Shown here piece by piece: positions 1-7,774 of a DNA stretch of 64,000 bases; within the stretch, counting starts at the first letter, position 1, and every line of letters starts with the position of its first letter. Where the stretch lies: positions 7,593-71,592 of the forward strand of contig JAVBMJ010000011.1 of NCBI GenBank assembly GCA_031552535.1, given 5' to 3'. The position numbers were made by a program, and so were the translations under genes. The notes beneath the pieces are model-generated. The model was not told where the DNA came from. It did not search any database and saw nothing but the letters and a program-made list of their open reading frames with translations. This DNA is from JAVBMJ01 sp031552535 (lineage in GTDB: Bacteria; Bacteroidota; Bacteroidia; Bacteroidales; Rikenellaceae).

Positions 1-189
1 GAGAAATACTCCAATGAGCAAGTGACCGATATCGACGGTGTTAAGATAGACTTCCCTACGGAGTGGATACATCTGCGCAAGTCGAACACAGAACCCATCA
101 TCCGGATCTACAGCGAGAGTGCCGACAGGGAGTCGGCGGATAAACTGGCCGGAGTAATAATCGAAGAAATAAAGCGTTTGTGTAAATAA
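1..189 (+). CDS. glmM: Phosphoglucosamine/phosphomannomutase, C-terminal end (partial)
   Basis: The reading frame is open from the window edge to a TAA at 187-189, so only the last 62 residues are present. They contain RKSNTEPIIRIYSE, the phosphate-binding loop of domain 4 of alpha-D-phosphohexomutases (R-x-S-N/G-T-E-P-x-x-R). Such enzymes interconvert hexose(amine) 1- and 6-phosphates in the cytoplasm; in Bacteroidetes the SNTEP variant is common in proteins annotated as phosphoglucosamine mutase, the step before GlcNAc-1-P synthesis. Substrate choice cannot be decided from this tail, so phosphomannomutase is the alternative. The next gene starts 18 bp downstream on the same strand. Confidence 0.75.
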   Translation, partial: EKYSNEQVTDIDGVKIDFPTEWIHLRKSNTEPIIRIYSESADRESADKLAGVIIEEIKRLCK

Positions 190-207
190 CAAAACATAAA
201 GCGGTCT

Positions 208-1578
208 ATGACGGGAATCAACAAATACCTGGCCGAAAACAGGGAGCGTTTTTTGGAGGAACTATACTCTCTGTTGAGTATACCTTCGATAAGCGCCGAG
301 AGCGTGCATAAGCCCGATATGGGGAAGTGCGCGTCGGCCATAAGCGAATTGTTGCTTAAGGCAGGGGCGGACAAAGCGGCTGTTATGCCCACATGTGGTA
401 ATCCGGTTGTGGTTGGAGAAAAAATCATAGACCCGGCGCTGCCTACGGTATTGGTGTACGGCCATTACGATGTTATGCCGGCCGACCCGCTGGAAGAGTG
501 GCACAGCCGGCCTTTCGAGCCCGAGGTGCGCAACGGACGCATATACGGTCGCGGAGCCAACGACGACAAGGGGCAACTGTTCATGCATATAAAGGCTTTC
601 GAGGCCATGGTGGCCACGGGAACGCTGCCCTGCAATGTGAAATTCATGATCGAAGGCGAAGAGGAGATCGGATCGCCGAGTCTGGGCGAATGGTGCCGCA
701 AACATGCCGGCATGGTAGCTGCGGATGTGATCCTGGTCTCGGATACCAGCCTTATCGGTTGGGAAACTCCGTCGATAACGTGCGGTCTGCGTGGCATATG
801 CTATATGGAAGTAGTGGTTACCGGACCGGATAAGGATTTACATTCGGGCCTTTTCGGAGGTGCAGTGATCAATCCCGCTAATGCTTTGTCTAAAATGATA
901 GCCTCACTGACCGATGCCGACGGCCGGATTAAGGTGGAAGGTTTTTACGATGATGTGCGCGAGTTATCACCATCGGAACGTGAGGAGCTGGGGCGTACGC
1001 CTTTCGACGAGGAAGCGTATTGCAATATGACCGGTATCGGAGAGACAGGTGGTGAGGCCGGCTATTCGACGGTTGAGCGTACCGGAATACGGCCTTCGCT
1101 CGACGTCAACGGCATATGGGGCGGTTATACTGGTGAAGGCACCAAAACCATCATCCCGTCGAAAGCCACAGCAAAGATCTCGATGCGACTGGTTCCACAC
1201 CAGAGCCACAAGAAGATAGCCGGGCTTTTCGAAGCCCATATGCAGAAAATTGCGCCCGGAGGCGTCACAGTGGAGGTTTATCCACTTCATGGCGGCGACC
1301 CCTATGTGGTGGAACCCTCGCTGCCGGCTTATGAAGCCGCTGCGAAAGCGATGGAGCAAACTTTTGGCAAGCGCCCGTTGCCGTTTTACTCAGGAGGGAG
1401 CATCCCTATAATAACCGCTTTCGAAAAAATACTCGGCATCAAATCGATATTGATGGGATTCGGTTTGCAGGAGGATGCCATACATTCACCTAACGAAAGT
1501 TTTGCCCTGGAGAATTTATGGCGGGGCATGGAGACGATACCTTATTTCTATCACAATTTTTCGGAATCAAATAAATAA
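208..1578 (+). CDS. M20 family dipeptidase (PepV/CNDP-like)
   Basis: This 456-residue protein has the M20 metallopeptidase layout. YGHYDVMPADP supplies the first metal-binding His and catalytic Asp, GANDDKGQ the bridging Asp, EGEEEIGS the catalytic Glu pair, and IHSPNE near the C terminus the last metal-binding His. The inserted lid domain, with LHSGLFGG, is typical of the dipeptidase branch rather than ArgE/DapE deacylases. It probably hydrolyses dipeptides in the cytoplasm with two Zn or Mn ions, since no signal peptide is visible. The start at 208 follows the mutase stop by 18 bp, and the next gene begins 6 bp after its stop, so the three may be co-transcribed. Confidence 0.9.
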   Translation: MTGINKYLAENRERFLEELYSLLSIPSISAESVHKPDMGKCASAISELLLKAGADKAAVMPTCGNPVVVGEKIIDPALPTVLVYGHYDVMPADPLEEWHSRPFEPEVRNGRIYGRGANDDKGQLFMHIKAFEAMVATGTLPCNVKFMIEGEEEIGSPSLGEWCRKHAGMVAADVILVSDTSLIGWETPSITCGLRGICYMEVVVTGPDKDLHSGLFGGAVINPANALSKMIASLTDADGRIKVEGFYDDVRELSPSEREELGRTPFDEEAYCNMTGIGETGGEAGYSTVERTGIRPSLDVNGIWGGYTGEGTKTIIPSKATAKISMRLVPHQSHKKIAGLFEAHMQKIAPGGVTVEVYPLHGGDPYVVEPSLPAYEAAAKAMEQTFGKRPLPFYSGGSIPIITAFEKILGIKSILMGFGLQEDAIHSPNESFALENLWRGMETIPYFYHNFSESNK

Positions 1579-1584
1579 CATATC

Positions 1585-2688
1585 ATGAAGAAGTTACTTT
1601 TTTTGCCTTTGGCATTGCTGGTCGTTACGGCTGCAAATGCACAAGTTAAATCCAAAGGAGCGCAAACATCTCTGCAATACGACAGTATGGTGAATTTCGT
1701 AGGCCCGAAACCTCAACTGCTCAAAGGCCAGACGCTTCGATTAAAAGAGAGCGAAGAGGCGGAAGCCGCCGGAGGATACGAAGGGTTCATGAAGCGGGCC
1801 GATCCCGATTTTGCAACTGCGCCCAGTAATGTTTATAAGCGGGTCCCGGCTAAAAGCGGATTCTATTCGGTATCGGACTACGACTTCATGCGCGGCAGGG
1901 ATTTCATAGTCACAGGCATCGTGCAACAAAACGCCACGGCTGCCACAAGCAACATGAAGGTCTATACGCTTGAGTTGCAGGAAAAAGAGACCGGAGATCG
2001 CCTTTATTACGATTATGACGGATATAACGCCGACCTCTTCAACGAAAAATTTATCGTGGTGGGCTATATGGACAAGATGAAAAAGTTGCTTGTAGGACGG
2101 GATTTCGTGTACACGGGAAAAGAGTTCGACAAGAAGCGTTCGGCAGATTACCGCGGTTTGAGAAATGTGGAAAACGGGACATTGCGTACCGACATTCCCG
2201 CCGGAACTTCATTCCATTGCGAGGATGTTGTGCTGGAAGACGGCAACCAGCACCGACTGGTGGCAGTGCTCTCGAATCCGACTTTCGGTTCGGTTTATAC
2301 ACTTACGGCCGACCTGCTCAACACTTCGGGTGCCGACAGGAAATTTACCACCACAGGCGACATGAACAACGCCGCTATAGCCGCCCAGAAACAGACCGAC
2401 GACATACAGCAAAGCCTCGAAGCCCGCAAAAAAGAGTATATTATGAAGTTTGGGCAGGAAAACGGCACGCTTATAGCGGAAGGTAAAGTCAAGGTTGGTA
2501 TGACCAAGGAAATGTGCATATTGGCCATGGGGCAACCGCTCGGGATAGCCACCATACAGGAAGGTAAAGACCTGGTAGAACAGTGGGAATATGTGTCGGG
2601 CGACTACCTGTACCTGCGTAACGGCATCCTGATCCGCACCAATTTCGTGCAGCCCTATATCGACGGCGTAAGCAGCACCTGGAGGTAA
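1585..2688 (+). CDS. Secreted protein with BamE/SmpA-like C-terminal segment
   Basis: The 367-residue product begins with a clear Sec signal peptide (MKKLLFLPLALLVVTAANAQ, cleavage after ANA). I do not recognise the middle, roughly residues 30-290. The last 60 residues read GKVKVGMTKEMCILAMGQP followed by a WEY motif and a short strand. This is the pattern of the small SmpA/OmlA (BamE-like) fold: glycine, a G-M-T/S helix, then a G-x-P turn. A periplasmic or outer-membrane location is likely. The gene lies 6 bp after the dipeptidase stop and is followed by a repeat element. Function is unknown, and the BamE-like reading is an inference from a short motif. Confidence 0.75.
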   Translation: MKKLLFLPLALLVVTAANAQVKSKGAQTSLQYDSMVNFVGPKPQLLKGQTLRLKESEEAEAAGGYEGFMKRADPDFATAPSNVYKRVPAKSGFYSVSDYDFMRGRDFIVTGIVQQNATAATSNMKVYTLELQEKETGDRLYYDYDGYNADLFNEKFIVVGYMDKMKKLLVGRDFVYTGKEFDKKRSADYRGLRNVENGTLRTDIPAGTSFHCEDVVLEDGNQHRLVAVLSNPTFGSVYTLTADLLNTSGADRKFTTTGDMNNAAIAAQKQTDDIQQSLEARKKEYIMKFGQENGTLIAEGKVKVGMTKEMCILAMGQPLGIATIQEGKDLVEQWEYVSGDYLYLRNGILIRTNFVQPYIDGVSSTWR

Positions 2689-3023
2689 CGAGGCATCTCA
2701 TAAAAGTAATGGGGTCCAGGTTCATTACCCCGAATCACAGTTGTATTGCCGGACTCTTTGGGTCCGGCAATATTATTTTCATTCACATATATAACCCGTC
2801 ACGCATACCATGTGGTTTTAGAAACTGTTTAGATTTCCTATGGAAAGTATTACAAGTTCTTCCGGGCCGCTTTTCGCGTGAAAATTTCGTTACATGGAAC
2901 ACCGCTATGCGCCTCTATTTTCACGCAAAAATCATCACCGGAATATACATAGGAAAACTAAACAGTTTCTTAGACAGACTCTAAACAGTTTTTTATAAAC
3001 GGAATGCCGGTTCCCGGCAGGCT
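2689..3023. other. Convergent intergenic region with one repeat element
   Basis: This 335-bp gap separates the plus-strand secreted-protein gene from the minus-strand cutC gene. GCCGGACTCTTTGGGTCCGGC near 2750-2770 forms a short hairpin, plausibly the terminator of the upstream gene. The rest is filled by the inverted-repeat element at 2818-2972 and a flanking GACAGACTCT motif. An ORF-length open frame crosses the element but has no homology-like features, so I do not call a gene. Confidence 0.6.
2818..2972. repeat. MITE-like inverted-repeat element, copy 1 (155 bp)
   Basis: The ends are imperfect inverted repeats of 25 bp (2818-2842 and 2948-2972) matching at 23 positions, with outer motif TTAGAAACTGTTTA. 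An inner inverted repeat (GCGTGAAAAT at 2876-2885, ATTTTCACGC at 2917-2926) lies between them. Nearly the same internal sequence recurs at 30390-30505, and parts recur at 7360-7424. No coding sequence is carried, as expected for a non-autonomous mobile or structural repeat. Confidence 0.8.
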
Positions 3024-3803
3024 TCATGCCCGCCCCAATACATCGAGCGCCCTGCGGCAAGCAGCTACTTCCTGCAGGCTGGTCTGCTCGTAGTCGTACT
3101 CAGGACATACCCCGGCAATTCCCATCGAAATCCCCTCACGACAGAAACGCATAGGGCTGGCAACAAATCTGCGTGCCGAAAGATGCACTGCCCGGACTCC
3201 TGTAGCGCATACCACTCCGGCCACGTTACCTGCGTTAAGGCCGCAACCGGCCATAACCGTCAATAGCTTGCCTCCGGGACCGGGTTTAGCACGCACCGAG
3301 GCCTCGAGCCTGCCCAATAATCCGGCTCCGGCAGGTGCTGCGGCGGCCAGCCCTGAAGTCAGCAGAGTATCGACCCCGAGATCTATCAGACCGTACAAAG
3401 CCTCGAACGGATCGGAGCAGAGGTCGAAAGCCCTGTGAAAGGTGAAAGAACACCCGCCGGCAGCCCGTAGTAGGCGTTCCATGACCCACATATCTATAGT
3501 CCCGTCGACATTCAGTGCACCGCACACTATACCGCACGCTCCCAAATCACGGGCCATCGCGATATCTTCGCACATGAGTTCCACGTCTCTGTCTCCGTAT
3601 ACAAAATCACCGGGACGCGGCCTTATGAGCACATGCACCGGGATCGACACACCACCCACACACTGCTTAATGGCAGCATAGCTCGGTGTAATGCCACCCA
3701 ACGGCAACGCTGCGCAAAGTTCCACTCTGTCGGCTCCACCCTCCTGCGCAGCCATGGCCGAAGAAGGCGAAGCACAGCATATTTCCAATATCGTTTTTTG
3801 CAT
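3024..3803 (-). CDS. cutC: CutC family protein
   Basis: The 259-residue protein is a full-length CutC TIM barrel. It opens with LEICCASPSSAMAAQEGGADRVELC, here too long to quote as one motif but containing the diagnostic E-I-C and GGADRVELC. IPVHVLIRPRPGDFVY and the later LTSGLAAAAPAG segment are also characteristic. CutC was named for copper homeostasis, but its biochemical activity is unsettled and a direct copper role is disputed, so the label should be read as family membership. The gene stands alone on the minus strand, convergent with the preceding genes. Its upstream side contains another AGTTTCTAA-type repeat end. Confidence 0.9.
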   Translation of the reverse strand: MQKTILEICCASPSSAMAAQEGGADRVELCAALPLGGITPSYAAIKQCVGGVSIPVHVLIRPRPGDFVYGDRDVELMCEDIAMARDLGACGIVCGALNVDGTIDMWVMERLLRAAGGCSFTFHRAFDLCSDPFEALYGLIDLGVDTLLTSGLAAAAPAGAGLLGRLEASVRAKPGPGGKLLTVMAGCGLNAGNVAGVVCATGVRAVHLSARRFVASPMRFCREGISMGIAGVCPEYDYEQTSLQEVAACRRALDVLGRA

Positions 3804-4161
3804 TACCGGTCATTTTAAAAATTACAGTTTCTAAAAAACTGTCTGATTTTTCTGTGGAAAACGGCAAATTGCCCCCGGCTGCTTCTGCCCGGTTATCTCC
3901 GCAAATGTATGAATAATCCGGCTATGTTATAAAAACACCGGCAGGCAATCAACAAAGCCGGCTTGAAAACTGTTTCTCAAACGTTACAAACGAGGCATCC
4001 ATCTCCCCGGATTGCACCTTCACGCCCATAATAGAGGGTGGCAATCCGTAGTATTTAGGCAACGATCAGTATGACGGAGCCGCCAACCGGATATTATTTT
4101 TGCCGCCGGAAAATATCCGGTTTATCCATGCGTTATTTTAAGGTAAAAATACAACGAATTC
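3804..4161. other. Divergent intergenic region cutC / AraC regulator
   Basis: This 358-bp AT-rich gap contains AGTTTCTAAAAAACTGTCTGATTTTTC (about 3826-3852), a degenerate relative of the window's repeat ends, and AAAACTGTTTCTC at about 3966. Close to the AraC-family gene lies an inverted repeat at 4085-4122. I see no RNA gene and no coding sequence. Confidence 0.5.
4085..4122. promoter_or_regulatory. Inverted repeat upstream of AraC-type regulator
   Basis: AACCGGATATT (4085-4095) and AATATCCGGTT (4112-4122) are perfect 11-bp inverted arms separated by 16 bp, ending 40 bp before the regulator's start. This could be an operator, possibly for autoregulation, or a hairpin in the 5' leader. There is no direct evidence for either. 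Confidence 0.4.
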
Positions 4162-5022
4162 ATGCAAACCTGCAAAGAATTTAACGAATACCTCTCCTGC
4201 CCGAAATACAATAATCCGGCAACAGCATCGTTTTCATTACACTACGGGCCCAAAGGGGAACAACACCATTATGTGAATCTTGGTATCTCCACCATTGTTT
4301 TCATGCTCGAAGGAGTATTGGAATTTTCATACGAGAAGTTCTTTAGGAAACGGTTGTCGGCGGGCCAGTTTATTCTGATCCCTTCGGGCGTTACGGTCGA
4401 TGTAACGATATTGGAAGAATGCAAATCGATCAGGTGCCGTTTCGACGTACAAATGCAGATGTGTGAATACTTCCGTCTGGACCAGTTCGAAGCCACGGCA
4501 AGAGAAAATTCGGGCGAAGTCCACGTGCTGCATGTCAACGACACTATGCAACTTTACCTGGCATCCATAGAGAGTTATCTCAACGGACGCTTCCTGTGCT
4601 CCTGCCTGGGCAAGCATAAACATCAGGAATTGATGTACCTGCTGCGCTCATTCTACAGCCCGCACGAGTTAGCTTGTTTCTTTGCCCCGGTAATAAACAA
4701 GGATATCTATTTTATGGATGGTGTTCGCCGGAACTACCCCGGTTCGGTTACAGTGGCCGAACTTGCACGTAAGATGAATTACTCGGTGTCGGGATTCAAC
4801 AAGCGCTTCGAACGTTGTTTCGGACAGTCGGCCCACTCGTGGATGCAAAAACAACGTTCGGAGGATATATTGCGTGAACTACGCACCAATGCCATATCCA
4901 ACAAGGAGATAATATACCGTTACAATTTCTCTTCCGAGGCCCGGTTTTATGAATTCTGCAAAGCCAAATGGGGCAGAACACCGGGTGAAATACGCAAAGG
5001 CGCTGTTCCTGACGGTGCTTAG
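4162..5022 (+). CDS. AraC family transcriptional regulator
   Basis: The 286-residue protein has an N-terminal cupin-like sensing half (residues about 20-110, with GQFILIPSGVTVDV). The C-terminal half (about 185-280) is an AraC double helix-turn-helix: VTVAELARKMNYSVSGFNKRF gives the first helix pair, and the second ends with FYEFCKAKWGRTPGEIR, the family's terminal signature. The ligand is unknown. It lies 119 bp upstream of the LruC lipoprotein gene on the same strand, so that gene is the obvious candidate target. A perfect inverted repeat just upstream may be its operator. Confidence 0.9.
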   Translation: MQTCKEFNEYLSCPKYNNPATASFSLHYGPKGEQHHYVNLGISTIVFMLEGVLEFSYEKFFRKRLSAGQFILIPSGVTVDVTILEECKSIRCRFDVQMQMCEYFRLDQFEATARENSGEVHVLHVNDTMQLYLASIESYLNGRFLCSCLGKHKHQELMYLLRSFYSPHELACFFAPVINKDIYFMDGVRRNYPGSVTVAELARKMNYSVSGFNKRFERCFGQSAHSWMQKQRSEDILRELRTNAISNKEIIYRYNFSSEARFYEFCKAKWGRTPGEIRKGAVPDGA

Positions 5023-5101
5023 CACAACAAAACTTTTTAAATAAACATATATCCGTAGTGGATTGGAGTCATTCCGTATAATCCGTCCACCTCTCATATT
5101 G

Positions 5102-5109
5102 TAGCTTTG
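5102..5109 (+). promoter_or_regulatory. -7 box (TAGCTTTG) for the LruC lipoprotein gene
   Basis: TAGCTTTG matches the Bacteroidetes -7 consensus TAnnTTTG and lies 32 bp before the start codon at 5142. No clear -33 TTG is visible at the usual spacing, which would fit an activated promoter. Confidence 0.55.
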
Positions 5110-5141
5110 TCCAAGATTTTTAACCTTAATTTTCTGTTATA

Positions 5142-7160
5142 ATGAAAAGAATGATTTTTCCGGTTGCAGTGTTCCTCGGAGTCGTATTGATGGGAGGATG
5201 CAGGAAGGATGACGGCCTTCTGGAACCTGCACCGGAATCCCCTTATTTCAATTTCGCCACCACAAAGGTGTGCAACCTTAACGTGGAGTACCGCTTGAAA
5301 GGATACCGAACGGGCATCCTGTTCGAGGTGTACTCGGAAAACCCTTATGAGGAGACCTACTCCGGAGCAGTTAAGCGCGAAGATGTAAAGCCTGTCTTCA
5401 AGGCCTATACCAACGCGGCAGGACACTTTGACGGAGAAATGCAGGTCCCTGCCGGTTTGAAAACCGCATATCTTGTCACCGACGCCCTCGGGGTACCCGG
5501 TTGTGTAAAAGCACCGGTGAACGGGTCCCGTCTGAGTGTCGATATGAACATCGATTACCTGGCGACCAAAGATGGCGCGACCCGCACTATCGTGCAGGGT
5601 CCCAATCACAAGTATCCGGACGCTTACTCTTTCCTGGATAATAAAGACGATTGGAACATGCTGGGTGTGCCATCCTACCTTAATCCGAACGGGCGCATGG
5701 TTGTTCCTACGGGGTTGATATCCGACATCGGTATCGTGCTGCCCCCCGGAGAAAACCTGACCACAAGCACACACTCATACCTTTTGACGCCCGGAGTAAG
5801 CCACTCCATCGCCATTAAGGAAACGACCACCGTCAACATGGTCTTTATCATCGACGGGGCGGATTACCGTTCGGTGGTAGGCTATTACACCTATCCCACC
5901 GGAACACCACCTCAAAAACCCGGCGACATCAAACGCATGACCGCAGTATTTCCAAATGCGTCGGCATTCAACAGCGGCGGCGAACTGGTGGCTGGCGACA
6001 ATGTGCGCCTCAAGTACTGGAACGAAGCCAGGCAGCAATACGAGGAAAATTTCCCTGCCGGAGTGACCATTGGATTTTTCATGCATACTAACGTCTACGA
6101 CCCCACAAGCGGCAACATCGCCGATGTAAGTTCGTCCAAGCCCGTTTACTATTCCGATTCCTGGCTGAATTACTACGGCACTTCCTTCGCTGAAAATCTT
6201 AAGCAACAGACCGTTGCCATGTTCGATTACAGTGAGAGCGGCCGCCAGCTGGTAGTAATCGGCTTTGAAGATGCCCGCCGCCCGTATGGGGCAAGCGATC
6301 ATGACTTCAACGATGTGATGTTCTATATCAAGACCAATCCTGTGACGGCCATCGATGTGCCGGAAGGCCGCGATCCCGACCTGGATCCCGATCCTGAGCA
6401 ACCCAAGCCCTATACCATCGAATATGAAGGATGTCTGGGTTTCGAAGACAACTGGCCTTGCCGTGGCGATTACGACATGAACGATGTGGGGATCAAATAC
6501 CACAGTACCGTTTATTACACGCCTGAAAATAGGATAGAAAAGATCATTGACGTGATCGCGCCCGTAGCAAAAGGCGCCACATACATCAACGGCTTCGGAT
6601 ACCAGTACGGTGTAGAAAAGTCGGCTGTAAAAAATTTCAGCATCAAAGTGTCACCGGAAAAGAACCTGCCATACACGGCGTTTGAAGAGGGGCAAAGGCT
6701 GGCAACCGTTATGCTGTTCGACAATGTACGCGATGAAGTGGATGGCAAATGGAATATCACATCCGAACAACAGCCTAAATACACCTATACTGTGACTACG
6801 GTATTCATAACGCCCCAGGTTACATCGGCAGTGGGCTTTCCTCCCTACAATCCGTTCATTGTGGTAAACCGTCCCGGCGAAACCCCGTCCAGAAATCGCG
6901 AAGTGCATCTTCCGGGTTATCGTCCGACAGATAAAGCCACAGGTCCGGAGAGCCAGGCGTGGTTCGGTCATTACCAGGACCGTTCGAATGCGGCACAAAA
7001 CCTTTGGTATATTTCCGAGGATAACTATCCGTTCGCAATCCACATACCGAATTACAACTTCCGGTTCCCGGACGAGTATGTTAAAATCGACGAAGCCTAT
7101 CCAAAATTCGCCGACTGGGCACGCTCGCATGGGACCTTGTACCCGGACTGGTATAAATAA
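5142..7160 (+). CDS. LruC domain-containing lipoprotein
   Basis: The 672-residue protein starts with a lipoprotein signal peptide (lipobox VVLMGGC, acyl-Cys at about residue 20). The middle holds a DUF4114-like segment ending in HDFNDVMFYI. After a short linker of D-P-D-P repeats (about 405-420) comes the LruC/DUF4842 domain, with FEDNWPCRGDYDMNDVGIKY. The two acidic motifs (DFNDV and DMNDV) resemble calcium-binding turns. Such proteins are surface or periplasmic lipoproteins of Bacteroidetes and some gammaproteobacteria, with no firm biochemical role. A strong terminator follows immediately. The adjacent AraC regulator suggests environmentally controlled expression. Confidence 0.88.
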   Translation: MKRMIFPVAVFLGVVLMGGCRKDDGLLEPAPESPYFNFATTKVCNLNVEYRLKGYRTGILFEVYSENPYEETYSGAVKREDVKPVFKAYTNAAGHFDGEMQVPAGLKTAYLVTDALGVPGCVKAPVNGSRLSVDMNIDYLATKDGATRTIVQGPNHKYPDAYSFLDNKDDWNMLGVPSYLNPNGRMVVPTGLISDIGIVLPPGENLTTSTHSYLLTPGVSHSIAIKETTTVNMVFIIDGADYRSVVGYYTYPTGTPPQKPGDIKRMTAVFPNASAFNSGGELVAGDNVRLKYWNEARQQYEENFPAGVTIGFFMHTNVYDPTSGNIADVSSSKPVYYSDSWLNYYGTSFAENLKQQTVAMFDYSESGRQLVVIGFEDARRPYGASDHDFNDVMFYIKTNPVTAIDVPEGRDPDLDPDPEQPKPYTIEYEGCLGFEDNWPCRGDYDMNDVGIKYHSTVYYTPENRIEKIIDVIAPVAKGATYINGFGYQYGVEKSAVKNFSIKVSPEKNLPYTAFEEGQRLATVMLFDNVRDEVDGKWNITSEQQPKYTYTVTTVFITPQVTSAVGFPPYNPFIVVNRPGETPSRNREVHLPGYRPTDKATGPESQAWFGHYQDRSNAAQNLWYISEDNYPFAIHIPNYNFRFPDEYVKIDEAYPKFADWARSHGTLYPDWYK

Positions 7161-7168
7161 CATGTGTT

Positions 7169-7200
7169 CCTCGTGTGGGGGATCGGTCCCCCACACGAGG
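7169..7200 (+). terminator. Intrinsic terminator after the LruC lipoprotein gene
   Basis: The 13-bp perfect arms (7169-7181 and 7188-7200, CCTCGTGTGGGGG and its complement) enclose a 6-nt loop. They are followed by ATTTTTTG, a run of six T residues. The hairpin starts 8 bp after the stop codon. Confidence 0.9.
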
Positions 7201-7252
7201 ATTTTTTGGGAAGTTTGTCTGAATAAAATTATCTGCGGCATATACGCCGCCA

Positions 7253-7305
7253 TGCAATGAATAAAGAATGGTGTCCTTACAGGACACCATTCTTTATTCA
7301 TTGCA
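7253..7305. repeat. Perfect 25-bp-arm hairpin with 3-nt loop
   Basis: Positions 7253-7277 and 7281-7305 are exact reverse complements, separated only by TAC. The core of the arm is GAATGGTGTCCT. It lies 52 bp beyond a complete intrinsic terminator, so it is not needed to end the LruC transcript. The right side has no T-run (GCCATTTAC), and neither does the left on the other strand. Confidence 0.9.
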
Positions 7306-7359
7306 GCCATTTACACACAAATTTTTCTCCGTATGTGCGACACCTGTCATCTTCGGACA

Positions 7360-7424
7360 AAGTATTGTAAGTTTTCCGGGATCTACTTAAATCTTTTTCC
7401 TCAGGAAAATTAATCAGTTTCTAA
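7360..7424. repeat. Internally deleted copy of the 155/169-bp repeat
   Basis: AAAGTATTGTAAG and TTCCGGG match the left interior of the copy at 2818-2972. After GGATC, the sequence TACTTAAATCTTTTTCC through AATTAATCAGTTTCTAAG matches the right end of the copy at 30374-30542. The roughly 80-bp centre is missing, consistent with internal deletion of an older copy. Confidence 0.65.
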
Positions 7425-7739
7425 GTTCCGCAGAAGATACGCGAGGGGATCAGTGCTTATCTTCAGACCAACTTATCTATTGATCCACGCATTCAGTATA
7501 TTTTACTAAACAATCATATAATACATAAAATATGGCATCAAAAAACTTCTTTCAATGAACGCTCGCGTTTGCGTTTGTCGCCAATTATTGCTAAAATTGT
7601 CCTGTACTGACTTTCGGTGAGGTTGGCTGGGTAGTTTCGCACCCCTAAATAGCTTACAGCTATTGAAATACACAATGCACTCGCGCTGATCGGCTGATTA
7701 TCAGCATTTTATTGAAAACGTATTTAACCAGTTTCTTAG

Positions 7740-7747
7740 TAACTTTG
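7740..7747 (+). promoter_or_regulatory. -7 box (TAACTTTG) for hydF
   Basis: TAACTTTG fits TAnnTTTG and lies 27 bp before the hydF start codon. It directly abuts a CAGTTTCTTAG repeat end, so insertion of a repeat may have shaped the upstream part of this promoter. A TTG lies 25 bp upstream, longer than the usual spacing. Confidence 0.55.
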
Positions 7748-7774
7748 CCGGAAGAAAAAACACATCCTTAAGAT

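Larger units (their letters stand above)
7161..7774. other. Long intergenic region between LruC gene and hydF
   Basis: This 614-bp region holds, in order, a terminator (7169-7200), a perfect 25-bp-arm hairpin (7253-7305), a truncated copy of the 155/169-bp repeat (7360-7424), and about 300 bp of unassigned AT-rich sequence. It ends with a repeat end (CAGTTTCTTAG, about 7730-7739) fused to the hydF -7 box. The unassigned part shows no convincing coding frame. It could be decayed mobile-element sequence, but I cannot identify a source. Confidence 0.6.

Noticed and set aside
2709..2984. 91-residue open frame
   Set aside because: It lies almost entirely within the repeat element at 2818-2972 and shows no protein-like features.
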